In this document: piece after piece, positions 30,952-40,564 of the stretch
How positions within the stretch are numbered: position 1 is the first letter of the stretch
Layout of the letters: each line of letters opens with the position of its first letter
Origin: Velamenicoccus sp964471325
Lineage (GTDB): Bacteria > Omnitrophota > Gorgyraeia > Velamenicoccales > Velamenicoccaceae
Assembly: GCA_964471325.1 (NCBI GenBank)
Contig: CAYYFL010000013.1
Location: 1 to 47,742, forward strand
Reading direction: 5' to 3'
Length of the DNA stretch: 47,742 bases
Notes under the pieces: model-generated
Seen by the model: the letters and a program-made list of their open reading frames with translations, nothing else
Database searches by the model: none
What the model was told of the DNA's origin: nothing
Program-made: the position numbers and the translations under genes

Positions 30952-31848
30952 ATGCAGGAGCCGCTTCATAAGCCGGTGATGGAAGAAGAGGTCCTGAGGT
31001 TTATCCACCCCAGGGACGGCATGGTTGTCGTGGATGCCACCCTTGGTTTGGGCGGACACGCCGCCGCCCTGGCCGCGCGTCTGCAGCCGTCCGGCCGGCT
31101 GATCATGATCGACAAAGACGAGGAATCCATCGCCGCGGCCAAAGAGCGCCTCCAAAAGAGCCGCCCGCACTGTGATTTTGTCCATGACGATTTCCGTCAC
31201 ATCGACAGGATTCTGGACCGGCTCGGTATTGAAGGGGCCGATGCGTTTCTGTTCGATCTCGGCATCTCGTCTTTTCAACTGGATAATCCTGCCAGGGGTT
31301 TCAGCATCAGGGCCGAAGGCCCTCTGGATATGCGCATGGACCGCAGCGGTTTTATCTCGGCGTATGATCTCTTGAACAATCTGACAGAAGAAGAGATCGC
31401 CTCTATTCTTTGGAAGTTTGGAGAAGAGAGATTCTCCCGCAGGATCGCCCGCAGCATCGTCAGGGCCAGACAGGACGGCCCCATCACATCGACAAAGGAG
31501 CTGGTAGACGCCGTCCTGCGGGCCTTGCCGTACAAATCCCATTTTCAACGCATCCATCCGGCGACGCGGACCTTTCAGGCCCTGCGGATTGCCGTCAACA
31601 GGGAATTGGATTCTTTGGATGAGGCCCTCAAGAAAGCGGCGCTTTACCTTAACAAGGGCGGCCGTATCTGTGTTATTTCGTTCCATTCCCTTGAGGACAG
31701 GATCGTCAAAGAGAATTTTCGCGAATTAGTGAGGACGGAGCGGTTCTGTCCGGTATTTAAAAAGATCATGCGGCCGACTCCGGAGGAGATCGGCCGTAAT
31801 CCGCGCAGCCGCAGCGCAAGAATGAGGGTCATCGAGAGGATCAAATGA
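30952..31848 (+). CDS. rsmH: 16S rRNA (cytosine(1402)-N(4))-methyltransferase
   Basis: Methylates C1402 in the decoding centre of 16S rRNA. It shows HKPVMEEEVLRFI, the SAM-binding DATLGLGGHAAAL, FLFDLGISSFQLDNPARGFS, GPLDMRMD and the C-terminal CVISFHSLEDRIVK. The frame extends to 30877, but ATG 30952 follows GAAGGAGG and gives 298 aa starting at the conserved N-terminus. This is the conserved position after mraZ, here after the PilZ gene. Confidence 0.95.
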   Translation: MQEPLHKPVMEEEVLRFIHPRDGMVVVDATLGLGGHAAALAARLQPSGRLIMIDKDEESIAAAKERLQKSRPHCDFVHDDFRHIDRILDRLGIEGADAFLFDLGISSFQLDNPARGFSIRAEGPLDMRMDRSGFISAYDLLNNLTEEEIASILWKFGEERFSRRIARSIVRARQDGPITSTKELVDAVLRALPYKSHFQRIHPATRTFQALRIAVNRELDSLDEALKKAALYLNKGGRICVISFHSLEDRIVKENFRELVRTERFCPVFKKIMRPTPEEIGRNPRSRSARMRVIERIK

Positions 31849-31933
31849 GGCGCGCCGCGGCGCCCGCGGCATGCCTCATGATGAGGCGACCCCTGATCCG
31901 CGCCGAAGGACGCGGGAGACTTCACCGAGACAC

Positions 31934-32329
31934 ATGAGAACATCACGCTGCATCCTTTATACCGCCATCGTCACGGTCTTGAGCCTTCTTTATGTTTTTC
32001 AGCAGACGGAAATCGTCAAGCTGGGGTACAGGATCACGCGTGCCGAAAATGTGCTGGAGTCCATGCGGGACCGCCGGACATCCTTGGAATTCACGCTCAC
32101 AAGCCTCGAGTCGCCCTCGAATCTGGACAAGAGCCTTTTTATGAACAATAATAACCAATACGAGATGGCGCAGAGCTTTAAGTTGGTCAGGGTCGCGCCT
32201 TCCAGGGCTCAAGGGATGCGGGTAGCTGCCGGTACGAAAAGGGGGTTTGCGCCGTTTTCCTTCCTGAAGCGTCTGGCCAGGCAGAATATATTCGCACCCA
32301 GCCAGGCCGAGGCCAAGACGGTTAAGTGA
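31934..32329 (+). CDS. FtsL-like division protein
   Basis: Small bitopic membrane protein: a short basic start (MRTSRC), one membrane helix (about residues 7-25), then a segment likely to form a coiled coil (KLGYRITRAENVLESMRDRR, about 30-75) and a less ordered tail. Sequence conservation in FtsL is low, so the call rests on topology and the place between rsmH and ftsI. FtsL recruits FtsB, FtsQ and the FtsWI synthase to the septum. ATG 31934 was chosen because upstream codons fall in a palindrome-rich spacer. The tail beyond residue 90 is longer than usual. Confidence 0.75.
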   Translation: MRTSRCILYTAIVTVLSLLYVFQQTEIVKLGYRITRAENVLESMRDRRTSLEFTLTSLESPSNLDKSLFMNNNNQYEMAQSFKLVRVAPSRAQGMRVAAGTKRGFAPFSFLKRLARQNIFAPSQAEAKTVK

Positions 32330-32394
32330 TCCAGAGTTTTTGTCTTTTAAATTTTTAAACTTATTGCCTTTGCCGGCCCTTTTGGCCCGTATAC

Positions 32395-34107
32395 GTGTTT
32401 TTAAAAATCAAATCTTCGCGAATCGCGCTCGTCTTCGTCGTCTTTCTAGGGCTGCTTGTTTTCTTCCTCATCCAGCTGGTCTCGATCCATCTCTTCCGTT
32501 CCGCTTTTTTGCTTAAGCTCGCGGCTAAACAACAGACATATTACGTGGAGCTTGAACCCAAGCGCGGCGATATCTTTGACCGCAACATGAGGCCGATGGC
32601 CGTTAATGTCGCCACCTTTTCTCTTTACGGCGTTCCTCCTCAAGTCAAAGACAAGGCGCGCACGGCCCGCTTGCTGCATGAGACCCTGGGGTTGGATGAA
32701 GGTTTTCTCCTGGAGAGACTAAACCGGCCCAAGCAGTTCGTCTGGATTGCCCGCAAGCTTGACTGGCAGGTTATGGAGAAGGTGCGGGCGCTGGATATCG
32801 GCGGTCTCCACTTTCTCAAGGAGAGTAAGCGTTCCTATCCCCATGCGAAGATGGCCAGCCAGGTGATCGGCTTTGCCGGCCTCGACAACCAGGGGCTTGA
32901 TGGTTTGGAAATGAAGTTCGATTCCTATCTTAAAGGGACGCCCGGTTGGACATTTGTTCTACGCGACGCCCGCCAGAGGGATTTGACGATCGCCGATGCC
33001 CTGCAGCCTCCTGTCGACGGCTATTCGCTGGTCTTGACCATCGATGAGATCGTGCAGTATATCGTAGAAAGGGAGGTGGACAAGATATTTCAGAAATACC
33101 GCGCCAAGGGGGCGATGGCTGTTGTGCTCGATGTCAAAACAGGCGAGATCCTGGCGCTTGTCAACAGGCCCGCCTACGATCTGAATGCTCCGTCGTCTTA
33201 TCCTGTGGAGGCCAGGCGTGACAGGGCCGTCACGGATTATTTCGAACCGGGGTCTGTTTTTAAGATCGTCACGGCCTCGGCGGCTCTCGACGAAGGCAAG
33301 TTTACGGAGGAGGACAGGATTTTCTGTGAGAATGGGGAATACCGCGTGGCCAATCATACGTTGCACGATGTGCATCCTTACGGCAGTCTGGCTTTCCGCG
33401 AGGTGATCGCCCAGTCCAGCAATATCGGCACGACAAAGATCGCCCAGAGGATCGGTCCGTCGGCGGTTTACAAATATGCCAAGAATTTCGGCTTTGGGGC
33501 CACAACGGCCAGCGGTCTTCCGGGGGAGGTGGGCGGCGTGCTTAAACCTGTTTCCGTCTGGTCGAAGACGTCTATCGGGGCGGTCCCGATCGGCCAGGAG
33601 GTTTGCGTCACGGCCATCCAGTTGGCGGCCGCCATCGCCGCCATCGCCAACGATGGCCGTTATATGAGGCCGTATGTGGTTCAGGCTATCGTTGACAAAC
33701 ATGGTGAAATCATCAAGGAATATGGCCCCGAGGAAGCCCGGCAGGTTATTTCACCAGAGACATCGAAGAGGATGCGCCGGATCCTGGCCAGTGTCGTTGA
33801 AACGGGGACGGGGAAGATGGCGCAGTCAAAGCTTTACCGGTTTGCCGGAAAGACGGGCACGGCCCAAAAGGTGGAAGCCAACGGTACATATTCCCATTCG
33901 AAGTTCGTCGCATCTTTCATCGGTTTCGCGCCGGTGGATGATCCCGAGATCGCCGTTGCCGTCATCGTCGACGAGCCCAGGCCTTATTATTACGGCGGCG
34001 TCGTCTCGGCGCCCGCTTTTAAGATGATCGCCGAAGATGTGTTGAAATACAGGCAGATGATCCAGGAGGATAAGATCATTTCTTCTATGGACAAATCCGA
34101 TGCGTGA
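32395..34107 (+). CDS. ftsI: septal peptidoglycan transpeptidase (class B PBP, FtsI)
   Basis: Cross-links peptidoglycan at the septum as partner of FtsW. One N-terminal membrane anchor (about 9-30) is followed by the pedestal domain with RGDIFDRN (about 58-65) and the transpeptidase domain. The active-site motifs are SxxK in EPGSVFK (Ser about 286), SSN in AQSSNIG, and KTG in FAGKTGTAQ. At 570 aa it is of normal length; no PASTA domain is seen. The start is GTG 32395 with no clear Shine-Dalgarno. It overlaps murE by 8 bp. Confidence 0.95.
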   Translation: MFLKIKSSRIALVFVVFLGLLVFFLIQLVSIHLFRSAFLLKLAAKQQTYYVELEPKRGDIFDRNMRPMAVNVATFSLYGVPPQVKDKARTARLLHETLGLDEGFLLERLNRPKQFVWIARKLDWQVMEKVRALDIGGLHFLKESKRSYPHAKMASQVIGFAGLDNQGLDGLEMKFDSYLKGTPGWTFVLRDARQRDLTIADALQPPVDGYSLVLTIDEIVQYIVEREVDKIFQKYRAKGAMAVVLDVKTGEILALVNRPAYDLNAPSSYPVEARRDRAVTDYFEPGSVFKIVTASAALDEGKFTEEDRIFCENGEYRVANHTLHDVHPYGSLAFREVIAQSSNIGTTKIAQRIGPSAVYKYAKNFGFGATTASGLPGEVGGVLKPVSVWSKTSIGAVPIGQEVCVTAIQLAAAIAAIANDGRYMRPYVVQAIVDKHGEIIKEYGPEEARQVISPETSKRMRRILASVVETGTGKMAQSKLYRFAGKTGTAQKVEANGTYSHSKFVASFIGFAPVDDPEIAVAVIVDEPRPYYYGGVVSAPAFKMIAEDVLKYRQMIQEDKIISSMDKSDA

Positions 34108-35554
34108 TCGAGAGCTTTTTAAAAATGTCGCGGTCAAAGCCGTTATCGGCCGCCTGGACGATGTCGATATCAACGATATCGTTTCGGATTCGCGCCGTGT
34201 TCACAAAGGCGCGCTTTTTGTGGCCTTGCGGGGGCCACAGCAGGATGGACATGCCTTTGTCGAAGAGGCCGTCCGCCGTCAGGCTGCCGCTATTGTTCTG
34301 GAGGACAGGTCCCGGGTTCCGCCGGTCTCTCAAGTGCCGTGCGTCGTGGTAGAGGATTCTTTGAATGCCTTGGTCGTCCTGGCCAAGAATTTCTTCGGAG
34401 ATCCCTGCCGTCGCCTGAAGCTGGTCGGCATCACGGGGACGAACGGCAAGACGACTGTTTCCTATCTGATCAAGAGCGTCCTGGAGGCCGCAGCCAGGCC
34501 GTGCGGCCTCATCGGGACGATCGGCTATCAAGCGCGCGACAAGAATATTACCCTGGGGAATACGACGCCGGGCCCCCTGGACCTGCAGAGGATCTTTAAG
34601 GAGATGGAAGCAGCGGGGGATGTTTATGTCGCCATGGAGGTGTCTTCCCATGCCCTTCATCAGGGCCGCGTGGCCGGCCTTTCTTTTTGCGCAGGCGTTT
34701 TCACGAACCTGACGCAGGACCATTTGGATTACCACAAGGACCTGGAGGATTATTTTCATGCCAAAGGGAAGCTCTTCAGGGAATCCTTGAACGCTGACGG
34801 CTGGTCGATCGTCAATGCGGACGACGCCTACGGCGCCAGGCTTATCGTCGCTTCCCGGGGCCGCGTCTTGCGATATGGCTTGTCGAGAGGCCTCGATGTG
34901 CAGGCGACAGGTTATGAGCTTTCGGCGCAGGGGTCAAGGGTCTCCGTCTTTAGCCCCGCGGGCGCCCTGGAATTAGAGACGAAGCTGATCGGAAAACACA
35001 ATATCTATAATATCCTCGCCGCCGTTTCTCTCGGCGTCTCGCAAGGTGTCGGCATCGAAGATATCCGGCGGGGGATTGAGGCAGTGACGCGGGTGCCGGG
35101 CCGCCTGGAGAGGCTCACGAGCCCGCGGGGTTTCCATGTTTTTGTCGATTACGCCCATACGGAAGATGCATTGAAAAATGTTCTTGAATCTTTGCGCGCT
35201 ATCGCCCATAATGGCAGAATTATCACCGTCTTTGGCTGCGGAGGGGACCGTGACCGCACGAAACGGCCGAAGATGGGGCGCGTGGCGAGCATGCTGTCCG
35301 ATTATTGCGTGGTGACCTCCGATAATCCCCGCAGTGAAGACCCCCAGGCTATTATCCGGGATATTTTGAAAGGGATGGGACGGGATAATTATCTTGTGGA
35401 ACCGGACCGCCTGGAGGCGATCCGTCGTGCCATGGGTCTGGCCAGGTCCGGAGACCTCGTTCTGGTCGCAGGCAAGGGGCACGAGGCTTATCAGATCACG
35501 GGCGATAACGTCGTTGCCTTCGACGATATGGAAGTGGTCCGCAAGAATCTTTAG
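34100..35554 (+). CDS. murE: UDP-MurNAc-tripeptide synthetase MurE (meso-DAP-adding)
   Basis: Adds the third stem-peptide residue in the cytoplasm. ATP-binding GITGTNGKTTVSYL lies near 110-123, with the substrate segment NTTPGPLDLQ. The DNPRSEDP motif near 407 carries the arginine that selects meso-diaminopimelate; lysine-adding enzymes differ there. This is the best single hint that the cell wall is of the A1-gamma, Gram-negative type. At 484 aa it is of normal length. It starts 8 bp inside ftsI. Confidence 0.96.
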   Translation: MRDRELFKNVAVKAVIGRLDDVDINDIVSDSRRVHKGALFVALRGPQQDGHAFVEEAVRRQAAAIVLEDRSRVPPVSQVPCVVVEDSLNALVVLAKNFFGDPCRRLKLVGITGTNGKTTVSYLIKSVLEAAARPCGLIGTIGYQARDKNITLGNTTPGPLDLQRIFKEMEAAGDVYVAMEVSSHALHQGRVAGLSFCAGVFTNLTQDHLDYHKDLEDYFHAKGKLFRESLNADGWSIVNADDAYGARLIVASRGRVLRYGLSRGLDVQATGYELSAQGSRVSVFSPAGALELETKLIGKHNIYNILAAVSLGVSQGVGIEDIRRGIEAVTRVPGRLERLTSPRGFHVFVDYAHTEDALKNVLESLRAIAHNGRIITVFGCGGDRDRTKRPKMGRVASMLSDYCVVTSDNPRSEDPQAIIRDILKGMGRDNYLVEPDRLEAIRRAMGLARSGDLVLVAGKGHEAYQITGDNVVAFDDMEVVRKNL

Positions 35555-35598
35555 GGGGTCTCCCCGCGGGTCCGATGGCAGGCACAGCAGGATTTCCG

Positions 35599-36972
35599 AT
35601 GTTCAATTTAAAAGATATTTTGGAGGCGACAGGAGGGACGCTGCAGAGCGGAACGCCAAAGATGCGTTTTGCGGGCGTTTCCATCGATAGCCGTACGCTT
35701 AAGCCTAAAGAAATATTCCTGGCGATCCGGGGGCAGAATTTTGACGGTCATGACTTTATCCCCCAGGCGCTCAAGCAGGGCGCCGCAGGCGTCATTTATT
35801 CTGCAGCAGAAAAGGCCCCCAAGGTTAAGAAGAATGTCGCCAGTGTTTATGTTCCCAATACCGTGATGGCCCTCGGCGCGCTTGCCCGTTACCACAGGGA
35901 GCGTTTTGATATTCCTGTCATCGCCATCACAGGTTCCAGCGGCAAGACGACCACTAAAGAAATGGTGGCCTGGGTGCTGTCGGCCAAATACAAGGTCCAC
36001 AAGAACCAGGGGACGCAGAACAACCTGATCGGCGTCCCCTTGACGCTTTTGAGCATTCAGTCCCAGCACGACCTCTGCGTCATCGAGCTGGGGACCAACC
36101 GCAAGGGCGAGATCCACCGCTTGACGCAGATCGCCCAGCCGAATCTCGGCATCATCACGAACATCGGGCCGGCCCACCTGGAGTTTCTTGAAAATATCAA
36201 AGGGGTTTATAAAGAGAAGATCGAGCTGGTGCGCAACCTCGTTTCACCCGGCATTGCCCTTTTGAACAAATCGGATATCGCGCTGGCGAGGCTCAGCCGT
36301 GTCAAGACGCGCCCCATCTTTTTCTATGGCATCAACCGGGATTGTGAATTCAACGCGACAGAAATCAACTACAAGCCGGACGGGATTTCTTTCCTGTTCA
36401 ACAACAGCCATTTCATGGAGATCAGGCACTGCGCCCTGCATAACGTCAGCAACGCCATGGCCGCTATCGCCTGCGGGTTATTCTTTGGTCTGGAGATCGG
36501 CGCTATCCGTGAGCGCATCAGGAGTTTCGATTCTCCGGAGATGCGCCTCAAGGAGATACGCCTCGGCCGCTGCACCGTGATAGATGATTCTTATAATTCC
36601 AACCCTCAATCGCTCAAGCAGGCTATTGATGTGTTGTGCCGCCACAGCCAGGAGGGGGGGCGCAAAATCCTGATCATGGGGGACATGATGGAGCTCGGGA
36701 GCAAATCCCAGGAGTTCCATACTTATTTCGGGAATTACATTTCTAAGAAGCCCATCGATATTTTGGTGACGATGGGGTCTTTTTCCAAGTGGACGTCGGA
36801 AAGCGCCCGCAAGAGCGGCATGCGGACGGAGGCGATCGTCCATTGCGATGATTGTTCGAAGGTCCTGGAGTTCCTTGGAGGCAATGTCCAAGAAGGCGAC
36901 ATCCTTTTGATCAAAGGGTCGCGCGCCATGAAGATGGAGAGGATCGTTTCATTCATGAAGGAGCAAGGATAG
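35599..36972 (+). CDS. murF: UDP-MurNAc-tripeptide--D-Ala-D-Ala ligase MurF
   Basis: Joins the D-Ala-D-Ala dipeptide to complete the pentapeptide. It has the N-terminal SIDSRTLKPKEIFLAIRG, ATP-binding ITGSSGKTTTKEM (about 111-123), NLIGVPLTLL, LGTNRKGEI and DDSYNSNPQS. ATG 35599 follows AGGA at good spacing and gives 457 aa; an ATG at 35575 adds eight unconserved residues. mraY begins immediately after its stop codon. Confidence 0.95.
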   Translation: MFNLKDILEATGGTLQSGTPKMRFAGVSIDSRTLKPKEIFLAIRGQNFDGHDFIPQALKQGAAGVIYSAAEKAPKVKKNVASVYVPNTVMALGALARYHRERFDIPVIAITGSSGKTTTKEMVAWVLSAKYKVHKNQGTQNNLIGVPLTLLSIQSQHDLCVIELGTNRKGEIHRLTQIAQPNLGIITNIGPAHLEFLENIKGVYKEKIELVRNLVSPGIALLNKSDIALARLSRVKTRPIFFYGINRDCEFNATEINYKPDGISFLFNNSHFMEIRHCALHNVSNAMAAIACGLFFGLEIGAIRERIRSFDSPEMRLKEIRLGRCTVIDDSYNSNPQSLKQAIDVLCRHSQEGGRKILIMGDMMELGSKSQEFHTYFGNYISKKPIDILVTMGSFSKWTSESARKSGMRTEAIVHCDDCSKVLEFLGGNVQEGDILLIKGSRAMKMERIVSFMKEQG

Positions 36973-38064
36973 ATGTTATATTACCTGCTTTATCCCCTCA
37001 AAGATTTTTTTCCCGCCCTGAATGTCTTCAAATATATCACATTCCGCGCCAGCATGGCGGCGATGACGACCTTTTTCTTCTGTCTGATCTTTGGCAGCCG
37101 CATCATCCGCAAGCTTGCCGAGCTCCATGTCTGCGAGCATGTCCGTCAGAAACAGGAGGTCCACGCTCTCTACGACCTGCATCATCACAAGCAGGGGACG
37201 CCGACCATGGGCGGCATCCTGATGGTCTTGTCGACCATCGTGGCGACCCTTCTGTGGGGAGACCTTCAGAATAATTATGTGCTCTTGAGTTTGCTGGCGC
37301 TTCTCTGGCTGGGTTTTGTGGGATTTGCCGATGATTATATCAAGCTCAAATACAAGCGTTCCAAGGGATTGAGCGCCAGGGCCAAGCTTGCAGGACAGCT
37401 TCTTTTGGGGGCCATTGTCGGTGTCGTTATCTATCTGAATCCCGATCTTTCGACAAGCATCGATGTGCCTTTTTTGAAGAACGTCTCTTTCGAGCTGGGC
37501 GTGTTTTATATTTTTTTCGTCATCCTGGTGATCGTGGGAACATCCAACGCGGTCAACCTCACAGACGGGCTTGACGGTTTGGCGACGGGGTGTGTCCTGA
37601 TGGTCGTTTTTTCTTACGGCATCCTGACATATCTGACAGGGCACCTGCGTTTCAGCCAGTATCTGTTTATTCCCTATATCGAAGGCGTCGGAGAATTGAC
37701 GGTGCTCTGCGCCGCCGTCCTGGGCGCCTGCATGGGTTTTTTGTGGTTCAATTGCTATCCGGCATCCGTCTTTATGGGGGATGTCGGTTCACTGGCCCTG
37801 GGCGGATTTATCGGTCTGATTGCCGTCCTCATCAAAAAAGAGCTTCTCTTGGTGATCGTCGGCGGCGTTTTTGTGATCGAGGCGCTCTCGGTGATCCTGC
37901 AGGTCGGGTCTTTCAAACTGCGGAAAAAACGCATCTTTAAAATGGCGCCGTTGCATCACCATTTTCAGATGATGGGATGGTCGGAATCCAAGGTGATCGT
38001 GCGGTTCTGGATCATCTCAGCCATCCTGGCGCTTTTTACCCTCACGACCCTTAAGATCAGATGA
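36973..38064 (+). CDS. mraY: phospho-MurNAc-pentapeptide transferase
   Basis: Integral membrane enzyme that makes lipid I from undecaprenyl phosphate. It has about ten hydrophobic helices over 363 aa. Active-site motifs are GFADDYIKLKYKRSKG (about 116-131), NLTDGLDGLATG, FMGDVGSLALGG and the histidine motif PLHHHFQMMGWSE. It directly abuts murF and overlaps murD by 4 bp. Confidence 0.97.
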   Translation: MLYYLLYPLKDFFPALNVFKYITFRASMAAMTTFFFCLIFGSRIIRKLAELHVCEHVRQKQEVHALYDLHHHKQGTPTMGGILMVLSTIVATLLWGDLQNNYVLLSLLALLWLGFVGFADDYIKLKYKRSKGLSARAKLAGQLLLGAIVGVVIYLNPDLSTSIDVPFLKNVSFELGVFYIFFVILVIVGTSNAVNLTDGLDGLATGCVLMVVFSYGILTYLTGHLRFSQYLFIPYIEGVGELTVLCAAVLGACMGFLWFNCYPASVFMGDVGSLALGGFIGLIAVLIKKELLLVIVGGVFVIEALSVILQVGSFKLRKKRIFKMAPLHHHFQMMGWSESKVIVRFWIISAILALFTLTTLKIR

Positions 38065-39317
38065 TATCCTATCAGGACAAAAAAGTGACAGTTGTCGGCT
38101 TGGCCCGCAGCGGCCTGGCAGCCGCCAGACTTTTGAAAAAACTTGGGGCGGATGTCACGGTAACGGAGGCGAAACGTTCGGAGCCGTATGAACGCCTGGC
38201 CCGCGAGCTTGGCGAAGAAGGCGTTGCTGTCGAGCTGGGAGGACATAGCCGGGCGGCTGTCGCAGGCCGCGATCTTCTGGTGTTAAGTCCCGGCGTGAGA
38301 CTGGATGCCTCGCCTGTTGTCTGGGCCGGCGAGGAACATATCGAGATTGTCAGCGAGTTGGAGTTGGCTGCGAGCGTCTGTCCGGCGGCCATCGTTGCCA
38401 TCACGGGGACCAACGGCAAAACGACGACAACAACGCTCGTGGGAGAGGTCCTCAAAGCGGCCGGGCGCAGGGCCTTTGTCCTTGGGAATATCGGCACGCC
38501 TTTTTCGGCCAAAGTCCTCGAGATGAAGAAGGAGGACTATGTCTCCCTTGAGGTTAGTTCTTTTCAGCTGGAAACCATCCATGCGTTCCATCCTCGCGTC
38601 GCCGTTATCCTCAACGTGACGCCGGACCATCTGGACCGGTATCGCGATGCCGCTGACTACTTGGAAGCCAAAAAACGTGTTTATATGAATCAGGATCGCG
38701 CCGATTGGCTTATCCTGAATGAGACCGATGCGGTTCTTCGAGCCCTTGCGGCCGAAGCGCCTGCGCACGTGTTGTTCTTCGGCAAAAATGCTCAGGATGC
38801 CGAATTCGACCAGAACCAGCAGGCGGTGTTGGCCGTGGCTGCGGCGCTTGGGTTGGACCGCCGCGTGTGTCTTGAGGTGTTTAAGAATTTCAAAGGCGTA
38901 GAACACCGCATAGAATTCGTCAGGGTTCTTGACGGCGTGGAATATCTCAATGATTCCAAGGCAACGAACATCGATTCGACCGTCTGGGCGTTGCGCAATA
39001 TCAAAAAGCCTGTCATCCTGATTGCCGGCGGCCGCGACAAAGGGAGCGATTTCGCATCTATCGGCGAGCTGGTGCGCCAAAAGGTGAAATTCGTTGTTCT
39101 GGTCGGGGAGGCCAGCGACCGCATTGCGGCCGCCTGGCATGATGTCGTGCCTCTGGAACAGGTGACGACATTTGAACAGACGGTGCGGTGCGCCCGACAG
39201 CATGCGCGCACGGGCGATTGCGTCCTGTTTTCGCCGATGTGCAAGAGTTTCGACATGTTCACCGACTACGAGCACCGCGGCCGCACCTTTAAAGAGATCG
39301 TCGGCCGATTGAGATAG
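38061..39317 (+). CDS. murD: UDP-MurNAc-L-Ala--D-Glu ligase
   Basis: Adds D-glutamate to UDP-MurNAc-L-Ala. It has an N-terminal Rossmann region (KVTVVGLARSGLAAARLL), ATP-binding ITGTNGKTTTTTL (about 113-125), EVSSFQLE, NVTPDHLDRY, EYLNDSKATN and the C-terminal FSPMCKSFDMF. At 418 aa it is slightly shorter than the E. coli enzyme but complete. The start overlaps mraY (ATGA). Confidence 0.96.
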   Translation: MISYQDKKVTVVGLARSGLAAARLLKKLGADVTVTEAKRSEPYERLARELGEEGVAVELGGHSRAAVAGRDLLVLSPGVRLDASPVVWAGEEHIEIVSELELAASVCPAAIVAITGTNGKTTTTTLVGEVLKAAGRRAFVLGNIGTPFSAKVLEMKKEDYVSLEVSSFQLETIHAFHPRVAVILNVTPDHLDRYRDAADYLEAKKRVYMNQDRADWLILNETDAVLRALAAEAPAHVLFFGKNAQDAEFDQNQQAVLAVAAALGLDRRVCLEVFKNFKGVEHRIEFVRVLDGVEYLNDSKATNIDSTVWALRNIKKPVILIAGGRDKGSDFASIGELVRQKVKFVVLVGEASDRIAAAWHDVVPLEQVTTFEQTVRCARQHARTGDCVLFSPMCKSFDMFTDYEHRGRTFKEIVGRLR

Positions 39318-39469
39318 GACATTTCTCCGGCCTTAGAGGCGGCGGTTTTTGGCCGCGAATGCATAAATGAGGAGCTTGAGAATTTCAGGTATCGCTTGTT
39401 TTTCGGGTACACGCATGCATGAACTTGAGGATTTCAACCCGTTAACCCGCTACCCGTCAACTTAGAAAG
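39318..39469. other. murD-ftsW spacer with a short direct repeat
   Basis: CTTGAGAATTTCA (near 39375) and CTTGAGGATTTCA (near 39424) differ at one position, each preceded by GCAT. ACCCGTTAACCCGCTACCCG-type repeats follow just before ftsW. I see no gene and no convincing promoter. Confidence 0.45.
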
Positions 39470-40564
39470 ATGCGAAGCGCACGCATTTCTGTTTTCGTCA
39501 CGATGCTCGTCTTGATCTGCATCGGCATCGTCATGATTTATAGCGCCAGCTCGATCTTCACCTGGCAGGCGAGCGGTGAAAGTTACGGCCTGCTGAAAAA
39601 ACAGTGCCTTTACCTCTTTGTCGGTTGTATCGCGATGGTCTGTACAATGGCCGTGGATTATCATCTCCTGCGGCGCATCGCCAAGCCCCTCCTTATTTTT
39701 TCCGTCATTCCCCTTGTTTTGGTTTTGGTACCCGGTATTTCCAGGGAGGTTGGCGGGGCCAAGCGTTGGCTGCATATCGCTGGGTTCAATTATCAGCCGA
39801 CGGAATTCGTGAAGGTCGCCTTGATCATTTATCTTGCCGATTATCTGAACAGGAAGGCGGCCTATCTCAAGGAGTTCTGGAGAGGGTTCGTGCCGCCCAT
39901 CTGCGTCTTGGGGGCCATCACGCTCCTGGTCCTTCTGCAGCCGGACCTGGGGACGGCGGTGTCTTTTGTCGTTTTGACATTCACGATGCTGTTTGTGTCC
40001 GGCATCAGGCTGTCTCACGTGGTTATCAGCGTCGTCGCGGCCCTGCCGGTTTTGTATTTGTTGGTGTTCCGCGTGCCATACCGCCGGGCGAGGATCCTGG
40101 CTTTTTTGAACCCCTGGCTGGACCCGCAGGGAACAGGTTTCCAGATCATCCAGTCGCAGATCGCCCTCGGGTCCGGAGGTCTTTTCGGCCTGGGCCTGGG
40201 GCAGGGCCGCCAGAAGCTGTTTTATCTGCCGGCGGCGCATACGGATTTTATTTTTTCAATCATCACCGAAGAACTCGGTCTGGTCGGCGCCTGCGCCGTT
40301 ATTCTTTTATTTATTTTTCTCATTTGGCAGATGGGGAGGATCATCCGGAAAGTCAGCGATCCCTTTGGAAAGCTCGTTTGCATCGGCGTCATGACCCTGA
40401 TTGCTTTTTCGGCGGTCGTCAACATAGGCGTTTCTATCGGCGCCCTCCCCACGAAAGGTCTGCCTTTGCCGTTTATCAGCTACGGAGGTTCCTCGCTCGT
40501 GTTTTACATGGTTGCCGTCGGACTTCTTCTCAATGTGTCCAAATCCGAGGAGGTCGCCCTGTGA
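39470..40564 (+). CDS. ftsW: septal peptidoglycan glycosyltransferase FtsW
   Basis: SEDS-family polymerase working with FtsI at the septum. About ten membrane helices lie in 364 aa. Family motifs: SASSIFTWQ near the first helix, FNYQPTEFVKVALI (about 103-116), LQPDLGTAVSF (about 153-163), HTDFIFSIITEELGLVGA and GLPLPFISYGGSSL. Position between murD and murG identifies it as FtsW rather than RodA. It overlaps murG by 4 bp (GTGA). Confidence 0.95.
   Translation: MRSARISVFVTMLVLICIGIVMIYSASSIFTWQASGESYGLLKKQCLYLFVGCIAMVCTMAVDYHLLRRIAKPLLIFSVIPLVLVLVPGISREVGGAKRWLHIAGFNYQPTEFVKVALIIYLADYLNRKAAYLKEFWRGFVPPICVLGAITLLVLLQPDLGTAVSFVVLTFTMLFVSGIRLSHVVISVVAALPVLYLLVFRVPYRRARILAFLNPWLDPQGTGFQIIQSQIALGSGGLFGLGLGQGRQKLFYLPAAHTDFIFSIITEELGLVGACAVILLFIFLIWQMGRIIRKVSDPFGKLVCIGVMTLIAFSAVVNIGVSIGALPTKGLPLPFISYGGSSLVFYMVAVGLLLNVSKSEEVAL

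Noticed and set aside
39604..40560. N-terminal extension of the murG frame through ftsW
   Set aside because: The stretch is out of phase with ftsW, a clear SEDS protein. MurG begins at GTG 40561 with its own GAGGAGG.
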